NCBI GenBank assembly: GCA_902780025.1
Contig: CACZDV010000008.1
Location: forward strand, 42,870 to 106,869
From: an uncultured Prevotellaceae bacterium
Lineage (GTDB): Bacteria; Bacteroidota; Bacteroidia; Bacteroidales; Bacteroidaceae
DNA length: 64,000 nt
Direction: 5' to 3'
Numbering within the stretch: position 1 is the stretch's first letter; every line of letters starts with the position of its first letter. Position numbers and translations under genes: made by a program. This document shows positions 1-9,795 of the stretch, in pieces. The notes beneath the pieces were generated by a model. That model had not been told where the DNA came from. It was given only the letters and a program-made list of their open reading frames with translations, and did no database searches.

Positions 1-7
1 AGCGGAT

Positions 8-80
8 GCACCCGTAGCTCAGTTGGTAGAGCACCTGACTCTTAATCAGGGTGTCCAGGGTTCGAGCCCCTGCGGGTGTA
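8..80 (+). tRNA. tRNA-Lys (anticodon CTT)
   Basis: Full cloverleaf of 73 nt. The acceptor arm pairs 8-14 with 73-79, with a G-U closing pair. The anticodon loop CTCTTAA lies between CCTGA and TCAGG and reads CTT, for AAG codons. The T arm is CAGGG-TTCGAGC-CCCTG. CCA is not encoded. It is the first of three closely spaced tRNAs that probably share one transcript; the promoter lies outside the window or too near its edge to call. Confidence 0.97.
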
Positions 81-99
81 CAATCACAATCAGAAGGTT

Positions 100-172
<73 letters not shown>

Positions 173-198
173 CAAGAAAAATCAAGGATCTTATTCAA

Positions 199-269
199 GC
201 GGGATTAGCACATCGGTAGTGCACGGGCTTCCCAAGCCTGGGAGGCGGGTTCGATTCCCGTATCCCGCT
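199..269 (+). tRNA. tRNA-Gly (anticodon CCC)
   Basis: 71 nt. Acceptor GCGGGAT (199-205) pairs with ATCCCGC (262-268), discriminator T. The anticodon loop TTCCCAA gives CCC, reading GGG codons. It is the last member of the Lys-Thr-Gly cluster and is followed within 15 nt by a strong hairpin terminator. Confidence 0.97.
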
Positions 270-281
270 CTGTGCAATAAA

Positions 282-316
282 AAAGCCTGCCCGAAAGAAA
301 ACTTTGGGCAGGCTTT
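282..316. terminator. Bidirectional terminator between tRNA-Gly and mutB
   Basis: The 11-bp perfect stem AAAGCCTGCCC (282-292) pairs with GGGCAGGCTTT (306-316) around a loop that adds a short inner stem (GAAAG/CTTT). It has A-runs on one side and T-rich sequence on the other, so it can end the tRNA transcript on plus and the mutA-mutB transcript on minus, whose stop is at 334. Confidence 0.85.
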
Positions 317-333
317 AACTATTTTATCCGCTT

Positions 334-2499
334 TTACTCGTCAAGCAGAATCTTCATCATCTCGACGGCAGCCTTCGCTACGCTAGTGCCGGGACCGAAG
401 ATGGCGGCAACACCAGCCTTGTAGAGGAAGTCGTAGTCTTGAGCGGGAATGACACCGCCGGCGATGACCATGATGTCCTCGCGGCCCAGCTTCTTCAACT
501 CCTCGATGAGCTGCGGAATGAGCGTCTTGTGACCAGCGGCCAGACTGGAGGCACCCACCACGTGGACGTCGTTCTCGACGGCCTCACGGGCAGCCTCGGC
601 GGGCGTCTGGAACAGCGGACCCATATCGACATCGAAACCGCAGTCGGCATAACCCGTTGCTACTACCTTTGCACCACGGTCGTGACCGTCCTGACCCATC
701 TTGGCAATGAAGATACGCGGACGACGACCCTCCTTCTGTGCGAACTCGTCGGTCAGCTTCTTGGCCAACTCGAAGTCCTTATCATTCTTTGATTCTGAAC
801 TATACACGCCTGAAATTGTTCTGATTACTGCTTTGTAACGGCCCACGATCTCTTCGCAGGCATCCGAAATCTCACCAAGGGTACAACGCAACTGGGCGGC
901 CTTGACGGCAAGGTCCAGCAGGTTGTTTTCGCTCTTGCGGCCTTCGTTGAAGTCGCGTACACAATCGGTGATGGCCTTGAGGGCAACCTGACAGGCAGCC
1001 TCGTCGCGGCTCGCGCGTACCTCTTTAAGACTCTCCTCCTGCTGCTTGCGCACGGCGGTGTTGTCCACCTCGAGGATGTCGATGGGGTCTTCGTGCTCCA
1101 GACGGTACTTGTTGGTGCCGACGATGGTCTGCACGCCAGAGTCGATACGGGCCTGGGTACGGGCAGCAGCCTCCTCGATACGCATCTTGGGCAGACCTGT
1201 CTCGATAGCCTTGGCCATACCGCCGAGTTTCTCGATTTCCTGAATGTGCTCCCAAGCCTTGTGAACCAGCTCGTTGGTGAGCGTCTCTACGTAGTAGGAA
1301 CCAGCCCACGGGTCAATCTGCTTGCAGACCTTCGTCTCGTTCTGGATGTAGATCTGGGTGTTACGGGCGATACGGGCCGAGAAGTCGGTAGGCAGGGCGA
1401 TAGCCTCGTCGAGGGCATTGGTGTGCAGCGACTGGGTGTGACCTAAGACGGCAGCCATAGCCTCGATACAGGTACGGCCCACGTTGTTGAAGGGATCCTG
1501 CTCGGTGAGCGACCAACCAGAGGTCTGCGAGTGGGTACGCAGGGCGAGCGACTTCGGATTCTTGGCGCCGAACGACTTCACAATCTTAGCCCAGAGCAGA
1601 CGACCAGCGCGCATTTTTGCTATTTCCATGAAATGGTTCATGCCGATGGCCCAGAAGAAGCTGAGACGGGGTGCGAAGGCATCGACGTCGATACCGGCGT
1701 TGACACCCGTGCGCAGGTAGTCCATACCGTCGGCCAAGGTGTAGGCCAGCTCGATATCAGCCGTAGCACCAGCCTCCTGCATGTGGTAACCCGAGATAGA
1801 AATCGAGTTGAACTTCGGCATCTTCTGTGAGGTGTACTCGAAGATGTCGGCGATGATCTTCATCGAGAAGGCGGGTGGATAGATATAGGTGTTGCGCACC
1901 ATGAACTCCTTCAGAATGTCGTTCTGGATAGTGCCGGCCATCTCCTCCAACTGAGCGCCCTGCTCCAGACCGGCCACGATGTAGAAGGCCAGGATGGGCA
2001 GCACGGCACCGTTCATGGTCATCGAGACCGACATCTTGTTCAGGGGGATGCCCGAGAAGAGCACCTTCATGTTCTCCTCGTTGCAGATTGACACGCCGGC
2101 CTTACCCACGTCGCCCACCACACGGGCGTTGTCGGGGTCGTAACCGCGGTGTGTCGGCAGGTCGAAGGCTACGGAAAGACCTTTCTGTCCGGCAGCCAGG
2201 TTACGGCGATAGAAGGCGTTAGACTCCTCAGCCGTCGAGAATCCGGCGTACTGGCGGATAGTCCACGGACGGAAGGGATACATCATCGAGTACGGACCAC
2301 GGAGGTAGGGCGGAATGCCGGCCGTAAAGTCGAGATGCTCCATACCTTCGAGGTCTTCCTTGGTATATACAGGCTGAATGTCTATCTGCTCGGGCGTGCG
2401 CCACGAAGCGCTGATGCCATTCTCCTTCTGCCACTGCTGGCCGTCCTTCTGCTGGATGCCAGCGTAGATATCTATGTTACTAAAATTCTTGCGTGCCAT
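334..2499 (-). CDS. mutB: Methylmalonyl-CoA mutase large (catalytic) subunit
   Basis: 721 residues, the usual length. The enzyme is adenosylcobalamin-dependent and interconverts succinyl-CoA and (R)-methylmalonyl-CoA, the rearrangement step of the succinate-propionate pathway, in the cytosol. The N-terminal two thirds is the TIM-barrel substrate domain, for example the stretch around [20 protein letters not shown]. The C-terminal domain carries the cobalamin-binding motif DGHDRG; His606 would be the lower axial cobalt ligand, which marks this as the catalytic subunit. It starts 2 nt after the mutA stop, so the two are one transcript, probably translationally coupled. Nothing is truncated. Confidence 0.96.
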   Translation of the reverse strand: MARKNFSNIDIYAGIQQKDGQQWQKENGISASWRTPEQIDIQPVYTKEDLEGMEHLDFTAGIPPYLRGPYSMMYPFRPWTIRQYAGFSTAEESNAFYRRNLAAGQKGLSVAFDLPTHRGYDPDNARVVGDVGKAGVSICNEENMKVLFSGIPLNKMSVSMTMNGAVLPILAFYIVAGLEQGAQLEEMAGTIQNDILKEFMVRNTYIYPPAFSMKIIADIFEYTSQKMPKFNSISISGYHMQEAGATADIELAYTLADGMDYLRTGVNAGIDVDAFAPRLSFFWAIGMNHFMEIAKMRAGRLLWAKIVKSFGAKNPKSLALRTHSQTSGWSLTEQDPFNNVGRTCIEAMAAVLGHTQSLHTNALDEAIALPTDFSARIARNTQIYIQNETKVCKQIDPWAGSYYVETLTNELVHKAWEHIQEIEKLGGMAKAIETGLPKMRIEEAAARTQARIDSGVQTIVGTNKYRLEHEDPIDILEVDNTAVRKQQEESLKEVRASRDEAACQVALKAITDCVRDFNEGRKSENNLLDLAVKAAQLRCTLGEISDACEEIVGRYKAVIRTISGVYSSESKNDKDFELAKKLTDEFAQKEGRRPRIFIAKMGQDGHDRGAKVVATGYADCGFDVDMGPLFQTPAEAAREAVENDVHVVGASSLAAGHKTLIPQLIEELKKLGREDIMVIAGGVIPAQDYDFLYKAGVAAIFGPGTSVAKAAVEMMKILLDE

Positions 2500-2501
2500 A
2501 A

Positions 2502-4358
2502 TTAGATTCCGAGTTTAGCATTATACGCTTTGAGCGTTTCGAGCTGGTTAGACTTAACATGAATGAAGTTCTCGATGCCGGCGGCCTTGAGGTCCTCCGA
2601 GCAGGCGGGAGCACCAGCCACGATGAACATGGCGCGACCGGCGAGATACTGGAAGGCGGGGATGGCATACTCAGCATACTCATCATCTGAAGAGCAGATG
2701 ACCACGATGTCGGCCTTAGCCTCCAAAGCGGCATCGACACCCTCCTCGACGGTCTTGAAGCCAAGGTTGTCCATCACCTTGTAGCCAGCAGCGGCCAAGA
2801 AGTTGCACGAGAACTGGGCACGGGCCTGGCGCATGGCCAAGTTGCCAATGGTCAGCATGAAGGCAATGGGCTGCTTCTGGGCCTTCTCGGTAGAGAGGCG
2901 CAGGGTCTCGAACTCAGAGGCGAGGCGCTGGGTGTTGAGGGCGGGGAGGTCGCCCGTTTCGTTTGTTGCTGTGCCACAGCAACATGCAGAACAGGGTTGT
3001 TTGCCCTCGCTGGTCTCGGTGAAGTTGGGGAACTGGTTGGTACCAAGGATGAACTCACGACGGGTAGCGGCAGCAGCGTGGCGCTTGTCGTTAGAGGCGT
3101 TCACGGCGTTGGTGATGTTGCCCTTCAGGGCCTCAGCCAGGAAACCGCCAGCTTCCTCGACAGCGAGGAACAACTTCCAGCCTTCCTGTGCGATGGCGTC
3201 GGTCAGGTGCTCGATGGTGTAAGAACCACCAGACACATCGACGAGCTTGTCGAAGTGAGCCTCCTCCTTCAGCAGCAGCTGCTGGTTGCGGGCAATGCGC
3301 TCGGCAAACTCCGTCGGCTGCTCGTAGGGCTTGTCGAACGGTGTGACAACGATGGAGTCGACGTTGGCAATAGCTGCCGACATCGTCTCGGTCTGTGAAC
3401 GGAGCAGGTTGACATAGCTGTCAAACAGCGTCTGATTATACTCTGACGTGATGGCGCAGACGTGCATCTGGCAGGCGCAGTCACACTTTGGCTCGTACTG
3501 CTTCACAATCTGAGCCCACAACAGGCGGGCCGCACGGAACTTGGCTATCTCCATGAAGTAGTTCTCAGAGACACCCATGTTGAACTTGATACGCTTAGCG
3601 GCCTCCGTAGCATCGACACCGGCCTCGGTGAGGATGTTCAGGTACTCAGCACCCCAGGCCAGAGCGTAGCCCAACTCCTGATAGATGTAGCAGCCGGCAT
3701 TGTTCAGCGACACGCTGTTGACGTTGATGCACTTGTAGCCGGGCAGCTCCTTCAAGGCCTCAACAAGCGCCTTACCCTCAGCGAGTACGGGCGTCACGTC
3801 CTTACCCTTCTTCAGGATTTTCTCAATGGGGTCGAAGTTGATGCTTCCCTTCAGCTCGGCCAGCGGGTAATCCTTCTCCTTGAAGTAAGCCACTAAGATT
3901 TCAGCCAGCTCCACGCAATGACGCTGACAGGTCTTGAAGTTCAGCTCGACATACTGCGGCAGGATGCCATCGAGCAAGGTGGCAATCAACTCACGGCTCA
4001 AGTCCTTGCCGGGAATCTGGAAGCCAAGCGAGTCGACACCCTTGTTCAGGATGTCGAGTGCCTTGGCGTTGGCAGCCTTGGCATCCTCCACCTTGATGTC
4101 CTGACGGACAAACCACAGGTTGTTGTCCTTCTTGTTGCCGCGGACGAACGGGAACTCGCCGGGCAGCGAATCAACAGCCTTCAGGTTTGCCAAGTCCTCA
4201 CGGCGATAGAAGGGCTGCACGTTAAAACCTTCGTTGGTTCTCCATACCAAGCGCTTCTGGAAGTCGGCACCTTTCAGGTCGACCTCGATTTTGTCGAGCC
4301 ACTCCTGAGTGGTCGGCGCGGTAAACTCGGTAAAGAGTTTCTCTTTGTTGTTAGACAT
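2502..4358 (-). CDS. mutA: Methylmalonyl-CoA mutase small subunit
   Basis: 618 residues. It is the structural partner of MutB in the alpha-beta heterodimer. It has the same fold order (barrel, then Rossmann-like C-domain from about residue 495), but the C-domain lacks the DxHxxG motif, as known for the non-catalytic subunit. It has two Cys-rich stretches, [10 protein letters not shown] at 292-301 and CSACCCG at 456-462; I do not know whether these are general in the family. First gene of the mutA-mutB unit, with a -7 box about 50 nt upstream of the ATG. Confidence 0.93.
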   Translation of the reverse strand: MSNNKEKLFTEFTAPTTQEWLDKIEVDLKGADFQKRLVWRTNEGFNVQPFYRREDLANLKAVDSLPGEFPFVRGNKKDNNLWFVRQDIKVEDAKAANAKALDILNKGVDSLGFQIPGKDLSRELIATLLDGILPQYVELNFKTCQRHCVELAEILVAYFKEKDYPLAELKGSINFDPIEKILKKGKDVTPVLAEGKALVEALKELPGYKCINVNSVSLNNAGCYIYQELGYALAWGAEYLNILTEAGVDATEAAKRIKFNMGVSENYFMEIAKFRAARLLWAQIVKQYEPKCDCACQMHVCAITSEYNQTLFDSYVNLLRSQTETMSAAIANVDSIVVTPFDKPYEQPTEFAERIARNQQLLLKEEAHFDKLVDVSGGSYTIEHLTDAIAQEGWKLFLAVEEAGGFLAEALKGNITNAVNASNDKRHAAAATRREFILGTNQFPNFTETSEGKQPCSACCCGTATNETGDLPALNTQRLASEFETLRLSTEKAQKQPIAFMLTIGNLAMRQARAQFSCNFLAAAGYKVMDNLGFKTVEEGVDAALEAKADIVVICSSDDEYAEYAIPAFQYLAGRAMFIVAGAPACSEDLKAAGIENFIHVKSNQLETLKAYNAKLGI

Positions 4359-4407
4359 AGTTGTGTTTTTAATTATTATATAAGTTGTGTTATTACAAAT
4401 TGATGTG

Positions 4408-4415
4408 CAAAGTTA
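4408..4415 (-). promoter_or_regulatory. -7 promoter box of mutA-mutB
   Basis: TAACTTTG on the minus strand matches the Bacteroidota TAnnTTTG element and predicts a 5' leader of about 45-50 nt before mutA. The best TTTG upstream (4434-4431) is only 15 bp away, so the -33 element is uncertain. Confidence 0.6.
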
Positions 4416-4478
4416 CAAACTTTTTCCGAACAAAAGAAGTTTTTAGTAAATATTATAGATTTATACAAGAATTCTTTG

Positions 4479-4486
4479 TATCTTTG
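4479..4486 (+). promoter_or_regulatory. -7 promoter box of the M15 peptidase gene, 8 nt from its ATG
   Basis: TATCTTTG ends 8 nt before the start codon at 4495. With transcription starting a few nt downstream of the box, the leader would be only 2-5 nt. No clear -33 TTTG is seen. Confidence 0.6.
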
Positions 4487-4494
4487 CCGCCGAA

Positions 4495-5124
4495 ATGAAG
4501 AGATTTATTACCTACCTACTATGGTTCACCGTTCTGACGGCCAACGCCCAAACGTTCACCATCGACACCATCAGCGACGCCGTGTTCCAGCGGATGCAGG
4601 GAAAATCCTATAAGGAGAACTGTACGGTGACCCGCTCCGAACTGCGTTACCTGCGGCTGTCGCACTATACGGTCGATGGCAAGACGAAGGTCGGAGAGTT
4701 AATTTGTAATAAACTAATCGCCAGTGATTTGAAAGAAATCTTTCAAGAACTTTATAAGCATCGCTACCCTATCGAACGGATGCAGTTGATTGACGACTAT
4801 GATGCCGACGACGAGCGGTCGATGCAGGCCAACAACACCAGCTGCTTCAACTTCCGCACCATTGCGGGTTCCAAGAAACTGTCGAAACATTCGCTGGGGA
4901 TGGCCATCGACATCAACCCTCTCTACAACCCTTATGTCAAACGGCGGAAAGACGGAACGCTGTTCGTACAACCAGCCAGCGCCCGTAAATATGCTGACCG
5001 CAGCAAGCAATGGCCTTACAAGATAGAAAAAGGCGACTTCTGCTACCGGCTCTTCATCAAGCACGGATTCAAGTGGGGCGGTTCGTGGGCCAGCAGCAAG
5101 GACTACCAGCACTTTGAACGTTAA
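4495..5124 (+). CDS. M15-family metallopeptidase (D-Ala-D-Ala carboxypeptidase-like), secreted
   Basis: 209 residues. The N-terminal signal peptide ([19 protein letters not shown]) sends it to the periplasm. The zinc-site signature [12 protein letters not shown] gives His132 and Asp139, and the C-terminal YQHFER gives His207, the pattern of the M15 peptidase/VanY-like fold. It probably trims peptidoglycan peptide stems, but substrate and peptide-bond type cannot be told from sequence. It sits alone between the divergent mutA promoter and the transporter operon. Confidence 0.82.
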   Translation: MKRFITYLLWFTVLTANAQTFTIDTISDAVFQRMQGKSYKENCTVTRSELRYLRLSHYTVDGKTKVGELICNKLIASDLKEIFQELYKHRYPIERMQLIDDYDADDERSMQANNTSCFNFRTIAGSKKLSKHSLGMAIDINPLYNPYVKRRKDGTLFVQPASARKYADRSKQWPYKIEKGDFCYRLFIKHGFKWGGSWASSKDYQHFER

Positions 5125-5184
5125 AGAAGATAAAAAGCAGGAAAATACTTGCACACAAATGGCGGTTTTGTGCCATTTTCTTGT

Positions 5185-5192
5185 TACCTTTG
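5185..5192 (+). promoter_or_regulatory. -7 promoter box of the transporter/decarboxylase run
   Basis: TACCTTTG lies 21 nt before the ATG at 5214. It shows that an in-frame TTG at 5181 lies upstream of the transcription start and is not the translation start. A TTTG at 5167-5170 is too close (14 bp) to be a standard -33 element. Confidence 0.6.
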
Positions 5193-5213
5193 CAGCCAAA
5201 TTCAAAGCTCGTT

Positions 5214-6905
5214 ATGGAATCATTTCATTGGTTAAGGGATTTATTTACGATGACTGACTCAGTCGCCCACATCACACTGCTCTACGCCGTGGTTATTGCC
5301 GTGGGCGTCTATTTGGGAAAAATCAAGATTGGAGGAGTTTCGTTAGGTGTTACTTTCGTATTGTTTGCAGGTATTCTGGCTGGCCACATCGGCTTCACAG
5401 CCCCCACACCCATACTGACGTTCGTACAAGACTTCGGACTGATCTTGTTTGTCTTCATGATAGGACTACAGGTGGGACCAGGTTTCTTCGAGAGTTTCGG
5501 CACCCAAGGCATCAAGCTCAACGGATTGTCGGCTGCGGCCATCCTGCTGAATATCCTCGTGATGTTCGGCTGCTACTACATCTTCTTCGACACCAACGAC
5601 AAGACCAACCTGCCGATGATGGTGGGTACACTTTATGGTGCCGTCACCAACACCCCTGGACTTGGTGCTGCCAACGAAGCCTTGACTACGGTTTTCGGCC
5701 AGAATGCTCCCCAGATAGCCTCGGCCTATGCCTGTGCTTATCCGTTAGGCGTCTTGGGTATTATCGGTGCCATCATACTCATCAGATACATCTGTGGCAT
5801 CAAACTGACGAAGGAAGAGGAACAGCTGAAGGCTTTGGAAGAGACGAATGCTACCAAGAAGCCTTATAAGATGCACCTGGAAGTCACCAACAAATACTTG
5901 GAGGGAAAGACCCTGCTCCAGGTTCACGACTTCCTGAACCGCGACTTTGTGGTGTCACGACTCGTCCACGAGGGTGAGCTGTGCATCCCCAACCGCGACA
6001 CGGTGTTCCACCTGGGCGACCAGATGCTCATCGTCTGTGCCGAAGCCGACCAGGAGGCCATCATGGCTTTCATCGGCCCGAAGCTCGACATCGACTTTGA
6101 ACAGCAGGACCAGCCGCTGGTGTCGAAGCGTATCGTCGTCACTAATCCGGAAGTCAACGGCAAGTCGCTGGCATCGATGCACTTCTCCAGCGTTCACGGT
6201 GTTAATGTGACTCGTGTAACCCGTCACGGAATGGACATCTTCGCATCCTCCAGTCTGCCTCTGCAGGTGGGTGACCGCATTATGGTGGTAGGTCCTGAAG
6301 ATGCCGTCGACCGTGTGGCCAACAAGATGGGAAACAGCCTGCGCCGCTTGGATGCGCCCAACATCGCCACCATCTTCGTAGGTATCTTCCTGGGACTGAT
6401 CTTCGGCTCGTTCCCGCTGGCCATCCCTGGCATGCCCGTCCCTGTGAAACTCGGTCTGGCCGGCGGTCCGCTGATCATCGCCATTCTTATCGGCCGCTAT
6501 GGCTACAAGATACATCTGGTGACTTATACCACCACCTCGGCTAACATGATGTTGCGCGAGATAGGACTGGTGCTCTTCCTGGCCTCCGTAGGCATCAAGG
6601 CCGGAGCAGGATTCTTTGAGACGGTAGTCGAAGGCGACGGTCTGCTCTATGTGCTGACGGGCTTCCTCATCACCATCATCCCCATCCTGATAGTCGGTCC
6701 GATAGCCCGTCTGAAGTTCAAGTTCAACTACTTCACCATTGCCGGTATGATAGCCGGTACATACACCGACCCGCCTGCACTGGCCTACTCCAACAGCATC
6801 TGCTCGAAGGAGGCACCTGCCCTGGGCTACTCGACGGTCTATCCGCTATCAATGTTCCTGCGCATCTTCACAGCCCAGATTGTAGTACTCTTCTTCTGCG
6901 GCTAA
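5214..6905 (+). CDS. AspT/YidE/YbjL-family membrane transporter
   Basis: 563 residues. Two homologous halves of about five membrane helices each (about residues 15-190 and 385-560) flank two cytosolic RCK/TrkA-C-like domains (about 215-370), the layout of the aspartate:alanine exchanger family. Both halves carry the family pattern around G-x-QVGPGFF / G-IKAGAGFF. The family exchanges amino acids or dicarboxylates across the inner membrane. Here it leads a run with three decarboxylase subunits (36 nt to the next gene), so a dicarboxylate such as succinate is a reasonable guess, but only a guess. The ATG at 5214 is chosen because the promoter -7 box covers the upstream TTG. Confidence 0.85.
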   Translation: MESFHWLRDLFTMTDSVAHITLLYAVVIAVGVYLGKIKIGGVSLGVTFVLFAGILAGHIGFTAPTPILTFVQDFGLILFVFMIGLQVGPGFFESFGTQGIKLNGLSAAAILLNILVMFGCYYIFFDTNDKTNLPMMVGTLYGAVTNTPGLGAANEALTTVFGQNAPQIASAYACAYPLGVLGIIGAIILIRYICGIKLTKEEEQLKALEETNATKKPYKMHLEVTNKYLEGKTLLQVHDFLNRDFVVSRLVHEGELCIPNRDTVFHLGDQMLIVCAEADQEAIMAFIGPKLDIDFEQQDQPLVSKRIVVTNPEVNGKSLASMHFSSVHGVNVTRVTRHGMDIFASSSLPLQVGDRIMVVGPEDAVDRVANKMGNSLRRLDAPNIATIFVGIFLGLIFGSFPLAIPGMPVPVKLGLAGGPLIIAILIGRYGYKIHLVTYTTTSANMMLREIGLVLFLASVGIKAGAGFFETVVEGDGLLYVLTGFLITIIPILIVGPIARLKFKFNYFTIAGMIAGTYTDPPALAYSNSICSKEAPALGYSTVYPLSMFLRIFTAQIVVLFFCG

Positions 6906-6941
6906 CCTGACAAGAAAACAACTATATAATAATACACGACA

Positions 6942-7910
6942 ATGAATAAATTCGGATTACTCTGCGGCGCATTGCTGCTGTCAGGAGCCTCGACGGTCTT
7001 CGGCCAGGGAGCCAAGAACATCGTCATCAACGAGGTACTGACCAACAACACCGCCAGCATCCAGGACGAATTTGGAGCACGTGAGGCGTGGATAGAATTG
7101 GAGAACACCTCGTTCACGACTTACAACATCCGCGGCATGTATCTCACTACCGACCGCCATGTGCTCGACGCCAAGATGAGTGTTCCCGACCGCATCAAGC
7201 GAATGAGCGTCATCCCTTCAGGAGATGAACGTACCAGCCTGGGCGGACGTCAGCACATCGTCTTCTTCAGCAACTCCAACCCTGCTCAGGGAAAGCTGCA
7301 TCTCTCATTGAAGGTTCCCATGTCGGAGCCTGTATGGATTGCCCTCTACAACGGCAATGCCGTTGAGCTGATTGACTCTGTCACCGTGCCTGCCCTCAAT
7401 GCAGACCAGTCGTATGCCCGTCAGGACGGCAAATGGAGCATCAAGTCGGCCCAGAACGTGACGCCAGGCACCGAGAACTTCATCAAGACTGACGAGACGA
7501 AGGATGCCAAGCTGAAGCGTGAGGACCCCCACGGATTCGGCATCACCCTGCTGGCTATGGGCATTGTCTTCACCTGTCTGGCCGTGCTCTTTATCTTCTT
7601 CTCGCTCTTCGGCATACTGATGCGCCACATGGAGACTGCCAAGAAGGTTGTCAACGCCCAGCCCATCAAGCCTATCACCAAGACTGTCGAAGTGACCCAT
7701 GACCTTGCGCATGCTACAGGCAACATCCTGCAAGACGGTCTGAAGACGAAAGGTATCGATCGTGAGGTCTACATGGCCGTCATCGGCATGGCCCTGAAAC
7801 AGTATGAGGACGACGTACACGATGTGGAGTCGGGTGTCATCACCATCAAGCAGAAGTCCTCATCACCCTGGAACGACGAGTTCCACCAAATGACACAGTT
7901 TCACCAGTAA
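6942..7910 (+). CDS. Na+-pumping decarboxylase gamma subunit (OadG-like) with extra N-terminal extracytoplasmic domain
   Basis: 322 residues, far longer than the usual OadG of about 80-120. A signal peptide (1-21) is followed by a lamin-tail-like beta domain (about 25-185, beginning IVINEVLTNN and containing WIELENTS), then one membrane helix at 200-228 and an OadG-type cytosolic tail. The gamma subunit anchors the soluble carboxyltransferase to the beta pump. The added domain would lie in the periplasm; its role is unknown. It is followed after 12 nt by the biotin carrier. Confidence 0.82.
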   Translation: MNKFGLLCGALLLSGASTVFGQGAKNIVINEVLTNNTASIQDEFGAREAWIELENTSFTTYNIRGMYLTTDRHVLDAKMSVPDRIKRMSVIPSGDERTSLGGRQHIVFFSNSNPAQGKLHLSLKVPMSEPVWIALYNGNAVELIDSVTVPALNADQSYARQDGKWSIKSAQNVTPGTENFIKTDETKDAKLKREDPHGFGITLLAMGIVFTCLAVLFIFFSLFGILMRHMETAKKVVNAQPIKPITKTVEVTHDLAHATGNILQDGLKTKGIDREVYMAVIGMALKQYEDDVHDVESGVITIKQKSSSPWNDEFHQMTQFHQ

Positions 7911-7922
7911 TCCCATAAAGCA

Positions 7923-8378
7923 ATGAACAAGTATCAATATAAAGTACAAGGTGTCGACTACGAAGTAGAGATTGAAGAAGTAGAAGGCAACATCGCAAAA
8001 GTAAACGTCAACGGCATCCCGTTCGAAGTGGAGCTGCAGAAGCCCATCAACGCTGCCAAGCATCCCACCATGACCCGTCCGAAGGTTGAGGCTCCGAAAC
8101 CGGCTGCTCCTACCCCGGCACCCGCAGCAGCAGCTCCGGCACAACCCGCTGCACCTGTTGGAGCAGGCTCACCCGTCAAGGCCCCGCTGCCTGGTACGGT
8201 TACAGAAATCAAGGTTCAGGTTGGTCAGCAGGTCAATGTCGGCGACGTCGTACTCGTGCTTGAGGCCATGAAGATGCAGAACAACATCGAGGCCGAATAT
8301 GCCGGCACCGTCACCAGCATCACCGTCAAGCAGGGTGAGACCGTCATGGAAGGTTCCGTACTCCTGACCATCGGATAA
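7923..8378 (+). CDS. Biotin carboxyl-carrier subunit of the Na+-translocating decarboxylase
   Basis: 151 residues. A small N-terminal segment, a Pro/Ala-rich flexible linker (about 55-80) and a biotinyl domain with the EAMKM motif, Lys117 being the biotin attachment site. It carries CO2 from the carboxyltransferase to the beta subunit. The neighbours (OadG upstream, OadB downstream) and the methylmalonyl-CoA mutase genes nearby suggest a methylmalonyl-CoA decarboxylase, but an oxaloacetate decarboxylase cannot be excluded because the alpha subunit is absent from the window. Confidence 0.9.
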   Translation: MNKYQYKVQGVDYEVEIEEVEGNIAKVNVNGIPFEVELQKPINAAKHPTMTRPKVEAPKPAAPTPAPAAAAPAQPAAPVGAGSPVKAPLPGTVTEIKVQVGQQVNVGDVVLVLEAMKMQNNIEAEYAGTVTSITVKQGETVMEGSVLLTIG

Positions 8379-8408
8379 TGCACAATTCACAATGCACAAT
8401 TCACAATT
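8379..8408 (+). repeat. Tandem repeat abutting the oadB start codon
   Basis: Two perfect copies of TGCACAATTCACAA followed by TT fill the whole gap between the biotin-carrier stop and the next ATG at 8409. It therefore occupies the ribosome-binding region. No Shine-Dalgarno sequence is present, as is normal in Bacteroidota. Confidence 0.9.
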
Positions 8409-9566
8409 ATGGATTTAGGACAATTTATCATACAGAACTTCAATGAGTTCCTGACCTACACGGCGTTCGCCAACGCTACGGTAGGCAACCTCATTATGAT
8501 TGCGGTAGGCGCCTTCTTCATCTGGCTCGCCATCAAGAAGGACTTCGAACCGCTGCTGCTCGTCCCCATCGGACTGGGCATCATCCTCGGAAACATCCCC
8601 TTCCGTGCCGACGCCGGACTGGAGATCGGCCTCTATGAGGACAACTCCGTGCTGAACATCTTCTATCAGGGTGTGCGACAGGGTTGGTATCCGCCGCTCA
8701 TCTTCCTCGGCATCGGTGCCATGACCGACTTCACAGCCTTGCTGGCCAACCCGAAGCTCATGCTCATCGGTGCTGCTGCCCAGTTCGGTATCTTTGGTGC
8801 TTATATGGTGGCCTTGGCCTTAGGCTTCGAGCCTTCACAGGCAGCCGGTATCGCCATCATCGGTGGTGCCGACGGTCCTACGGCCATCTTCCTCAGTAGC
8901 AAGCTCGCTCCGAACCTCATGGGTGCCATCGCCGTCTGTGCCTACTCCTATATGGCACTGGTGCCGCTGATTCAGCCGCCCCTTATGCGACTGCTCACTA
9001 CCCAGAAGGAGCGCACCATCAAGATGAAGCCTGCCCGCAACGTCAGCCAGACCGAGCGCATCCTGTTCCCAATCATCGGACTGCTGCTTACTACGTTCAT
9101 CGTACCTTCCGGACTTCCCCTGCTCGGTATGCTGTTCTTCGGCAACCTGCTGAAGGAGTCGGGCAAGACCACCCGTCTGGCCAAGACTGCCGGAGCTGCG
9201 CTGAACGACATCGTCGTCATGCTACTGGGTCTCACCGTGGGCTGCTCTACACAGGCCTCAGAGTTCCTGACGCTGAACACCGTCTTCATCTTCGTCATCG
9301 GAGCCTTCGCCTTCGCCATCGCTACGGCCTCGGGTGTCTGCTTCGTCAAGGTGATGAACCTCTTCCTGCCGAAAGACAAGAAACTGAACCCGCTGATTGG
9401 TAATGCCGGTGTAAGTGCCGTACCTATGGCAGCCCGCATCTCCAACAATCTGGGACTGGAGTACGACCGTCACAACTTCCTGCTCATGCATGCCATGGGA
9501 CCGAATGTGGCCGGTGTTATCGGCTCTGCAGTGGCCGCCGGTGCCCTCTTGGGCTTCCTGTCCTAA
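8409..9566 (+). CDS. oadB: Na+-translocating decarboxylase beta subunit
   Basis: 385 residues, the expected length. This is the multi-helix inner-membrane subunit that decarboxylates carboxybiotin and exports Na+. The family hallmark GGADGPTAIFLSSKLAPNLM (about residues 155-175) and the second conserved stretch NAGVSAVPMAAR (about 335-347) are both present, the latter preceding the N-N-L-G segment. It ends the plus-strand run 5214-9566. Together with the gamma and biotin subunits it converts decarboxylation energy into a Na+ gradient. Confidence 0.94.
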   Translation: MDLGQFIIQNFNEFLTYTAFANATVGNLIMIAVGAFFIWLAIKKDFEPLLLVPIGLGIILGNIPFRADAGLEIGLYEDNSVLNIFYQGVRQGWYPPLIFLGIGAMTDFTALLANPKLMLIGAAAQFGIFGAYMVALALGFEPSQAAGIAIIGGADGPTAIFLSSKLAPNLMGAIAVCAYSYMALVPLIQPPLMRLLTTQKERTIKMKPARNVSQTERILFPIIGLLLTTFIVPSGLPLLGMLFFGNLLKESGKTTRLAKTAGAALNDIVVMLLGLTVGCSTQASEFLTLNTVFIFVIGAFAFAIATASGVCFVKVMNLFLPKDKKLNPLIGNAGVSAVPMAARISNNLGLEYDRHNFLLMHAMGPNVAGVIGSAVAAGALLGFLS

Positions 9567-9604
9567 GAAAAAAGCAGGCAATTTTGAAAATAAATGTGAA
9601 AAAG

Positions 9605-9636
9605 TTTGGAGGAACGAAATAATTGTTGTACCTTTG
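9605..9636 (+). promoter_or_regulatory. Promoter of tRNA-Phe (-33 TTTG / -7 TACCTTTG)
   Basis: TTTG at 9605-9608 and TACCTTTG at 9629-9636, 20 bp apart, a full match to the Bacteroidota consensus. Transcription should start near 9641, about 30 nt before the mature tRNA. Confidence 0.8.
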
Positions 9637-9669
9637 CACCCGCAAACGAAAGGAATGCAGTGACACAAT

Positions 9670-9742
9670 GGTGCCTTAGCTCAGTTGGTAGAGCATCGGA
9701 CTGAAAATCCGTGTGTCCCCGGTTCGATTCCTGGAGGTACCA
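9670..9742 (+). tRNA. tRNA-Phe (anticodon GAA)
   Basis: 73 nt. Acceptor GGTGCCT (9670-9676) pairs with AGGTACC (9735-9741) through one G-U pair; discriminator A. Anticodon loop CTGAAAA gives GAA. Two non-canonical positions: U-U at the base of the anticodon stem and C-U inside the T stem (CCCGG/CCTGG). The molecule otherwise looks functional and has its own strong promoter. Confidence 0.95.
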
Positions 9743-9795
9743 CTCCTCCTTTCATTGGTTCCCGTTTAAATTCCCAGAATCCTGTACCTTGTTTG

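Noticed and set aside
5181-5213. Longer TTG start of the AspT/YidE-like transporter
   Set aside because: The -7 promoter box (5185-5192) lies within this extension; the ATG at 5214 is the first start downstream of the expected transcription start.
9670-9742. Integration site of a mobile island at tRNA-Phe
   Set aside because: I see no duplicated 3' end of this tRNA elsewhere in the window and no integrase gene.
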